Below are positions 63,641 to 64,000 of a stretch of DNA of 64,000 nucleotides, in pieces (positions within the stretch are counted from its first letter, which is position 1; every line of letters starts with the position of its first letter). The position numbers and the translations under genes are program-made. The notes below the pieces were generated by a model. The model searched no databases and was not told the DNA's origin. It saw only the letters and a program-made list of their open reading frames with translations. The DNA comes from DATKEJ01 sp963768715. GTDB lineage: Bacteria > Bacteroidota > Rhodothermia > Rhodothermales > DATKEJ01. The stretch is from the NCBI GenBank assembly GCA_963768715.1, contig CAVYJC010000008.1, positions 310,001 to 374,000 on the forward strand, written 5' to 3'.

Positions 63641-64000
63641 CCGCGAGAGCCCCGATACGATCTTACGATCTCGAATGCAGACGCGACGCGATTTCCCTCA
63701 GAATCTTCGAAGTGGGCGACGAAGCCGTACTCACCAATTCCCGTCTTGCCGTTTAGGACCTTCCCGCCGCCGGCCTTCACTCGCTCGAGCGTCGCATCAA
63801 TGTCCTCGACGGAGAAATAGACGAGGCTGCCCGCGTGAGACGGCACGTAGGATTCGTGCAATACGAGCGTTCCCGCTGCACCCGGTGCATCTTGCGCCAT
63901 CGGGAACCAGGCCATCTTCAGGCCTCCAAAATCGTGCACATCGAGCTCGATGCCCAGAATCCGCTGGTAGAAGACCTTCGCTCTGTCGAGATCGGTTACG
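63637..64000 (-). CDS. VOC/glyoxalase-family protein, partial at the window edge
   Basis: The frame is open to the right edge and encodes 121 residues, starting VTDLDRAKVFYQRILGIEL, the second strand-helix of a VOC domain, followed by GGLKMAWFP, SLVYFSVEDIDATLERVKAGGGKVL and GEYGFVAHFEDSEGNRVAS, typical of the glyoxalase/bleomycin-resistance superfamily. The first 10 or so residues are missing. ATG 63937-63939 is not the start because the domain extends upstream of it. Confidence 0.88.
   Translation of the reverse strand, partial: VTDLDRAKVFYQRILGIELDVHDFGGLKMAWFPMAQDAPGAAGTLVLHESYVPSHAGSLVYFSVEDIDATLERVKAGGGKVLNGKTGIGEYGFVAHFEDSEGNRVASAFEIVRSYRGSRG

Overview
The window looks like a chromosomal segment of a GC-rich member of the FCB superphylum, near Rhodothermota, Balneolota or a related candidate phylum. 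The evidence is two secreted proteins with a type IX secretion C-terminal sorting domain (NPFNP motif), an arginine operon with an N-acylornithine (not ornithine) carbamoyltransferase, a TAnnTTTG-type promoter, rare Shine-Dalgarno sequences and many exported beta-propellers and lipoproteins. I saw no tRNA, rRNA, CRISPR array, phage or intact insertion sequence.

Layout. 1-1.9 kb: a truncated secreted propeller and a small membrane protein. 2.1-4.2 kb: trans-3-hydroxyproline dehydratase and pyrroline-2-carboxylate reductase, which together turn hydroxyproline into proline. 4.5-6.4 kb: two amidohydrolase-fold proteins and a small membrane protein. 6.9-11.7 kb: three secreted proteins (metallopeptidase-like, dockerin-like, T9SS cargo). 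11.9-16.2 kb: chorismate mutase/prephenate dehydrogenase and a 1056-residue secreted propeller. 16.2-19.6 kb: a decayed REP-associated transposase between REP hairpins, a LacI remnant and a GH3 glycosidase. 19.6-28.7 kb: a complete eight-gene arginine operon (argG, P-loop protein, argC, argD, argF', argB, argE', argH) behind an apparent leader-peptide attenuator. 28.8-33.7 kb: a heptamer-based repeat array, exonuclease III, a DapB-like dehydrogenase, a class III aminotransferase and a YjeF-type epimerase. 33.8-39.4 kb: two DsbA-like lipoproteins flanking two Cys-rich calcium-repeat lipoproteins, then an exported protein. 39.5-45.1 kb: minus-strand propeller lipoprotein, MBL hydrolase, aldehyde dehydrogenase, BON-LysM and DUF937 proteins. 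45.2-53 kb: MscS channel, LEA-like lipoprotein, FtsX-type permease, cupin, carbonic anhydrase and oligopeptidase. 53-64 kb: a second heptamer array, sugar transporter, large T9SS glycosidase-like protein, PQQ propeller with a membrane LytTR regulator, methyltransferase and a partial VOC protein.

The most interesting system is the arginine operon. Upstream of argG there is a promoter, a 32-codon open frame with nine arginine codons, a segment complementary (13 of 14) to the terminator arm, and a 13-bp terminator with eight Ts. That is the layout of classical amino-acid attenuation, which is unusual for arginine. The operon has no recognisable argA or argJ; a DUF1611/DgcN-like P-loop protein lies between argG and argC and is a candidate for the missing N-acylglutamate synthase.

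Two genome-wide features also stand out. Heptanucleotide tandem repeats with different units abut gene ends at about 20 places. GTAG-type REP hairpins surround a RAYT relic and recur elsewhere. Several genes are interrupted by frameshifts, all repaired by removing one base, so local sequence error should be considered before calling them pseudogenes.
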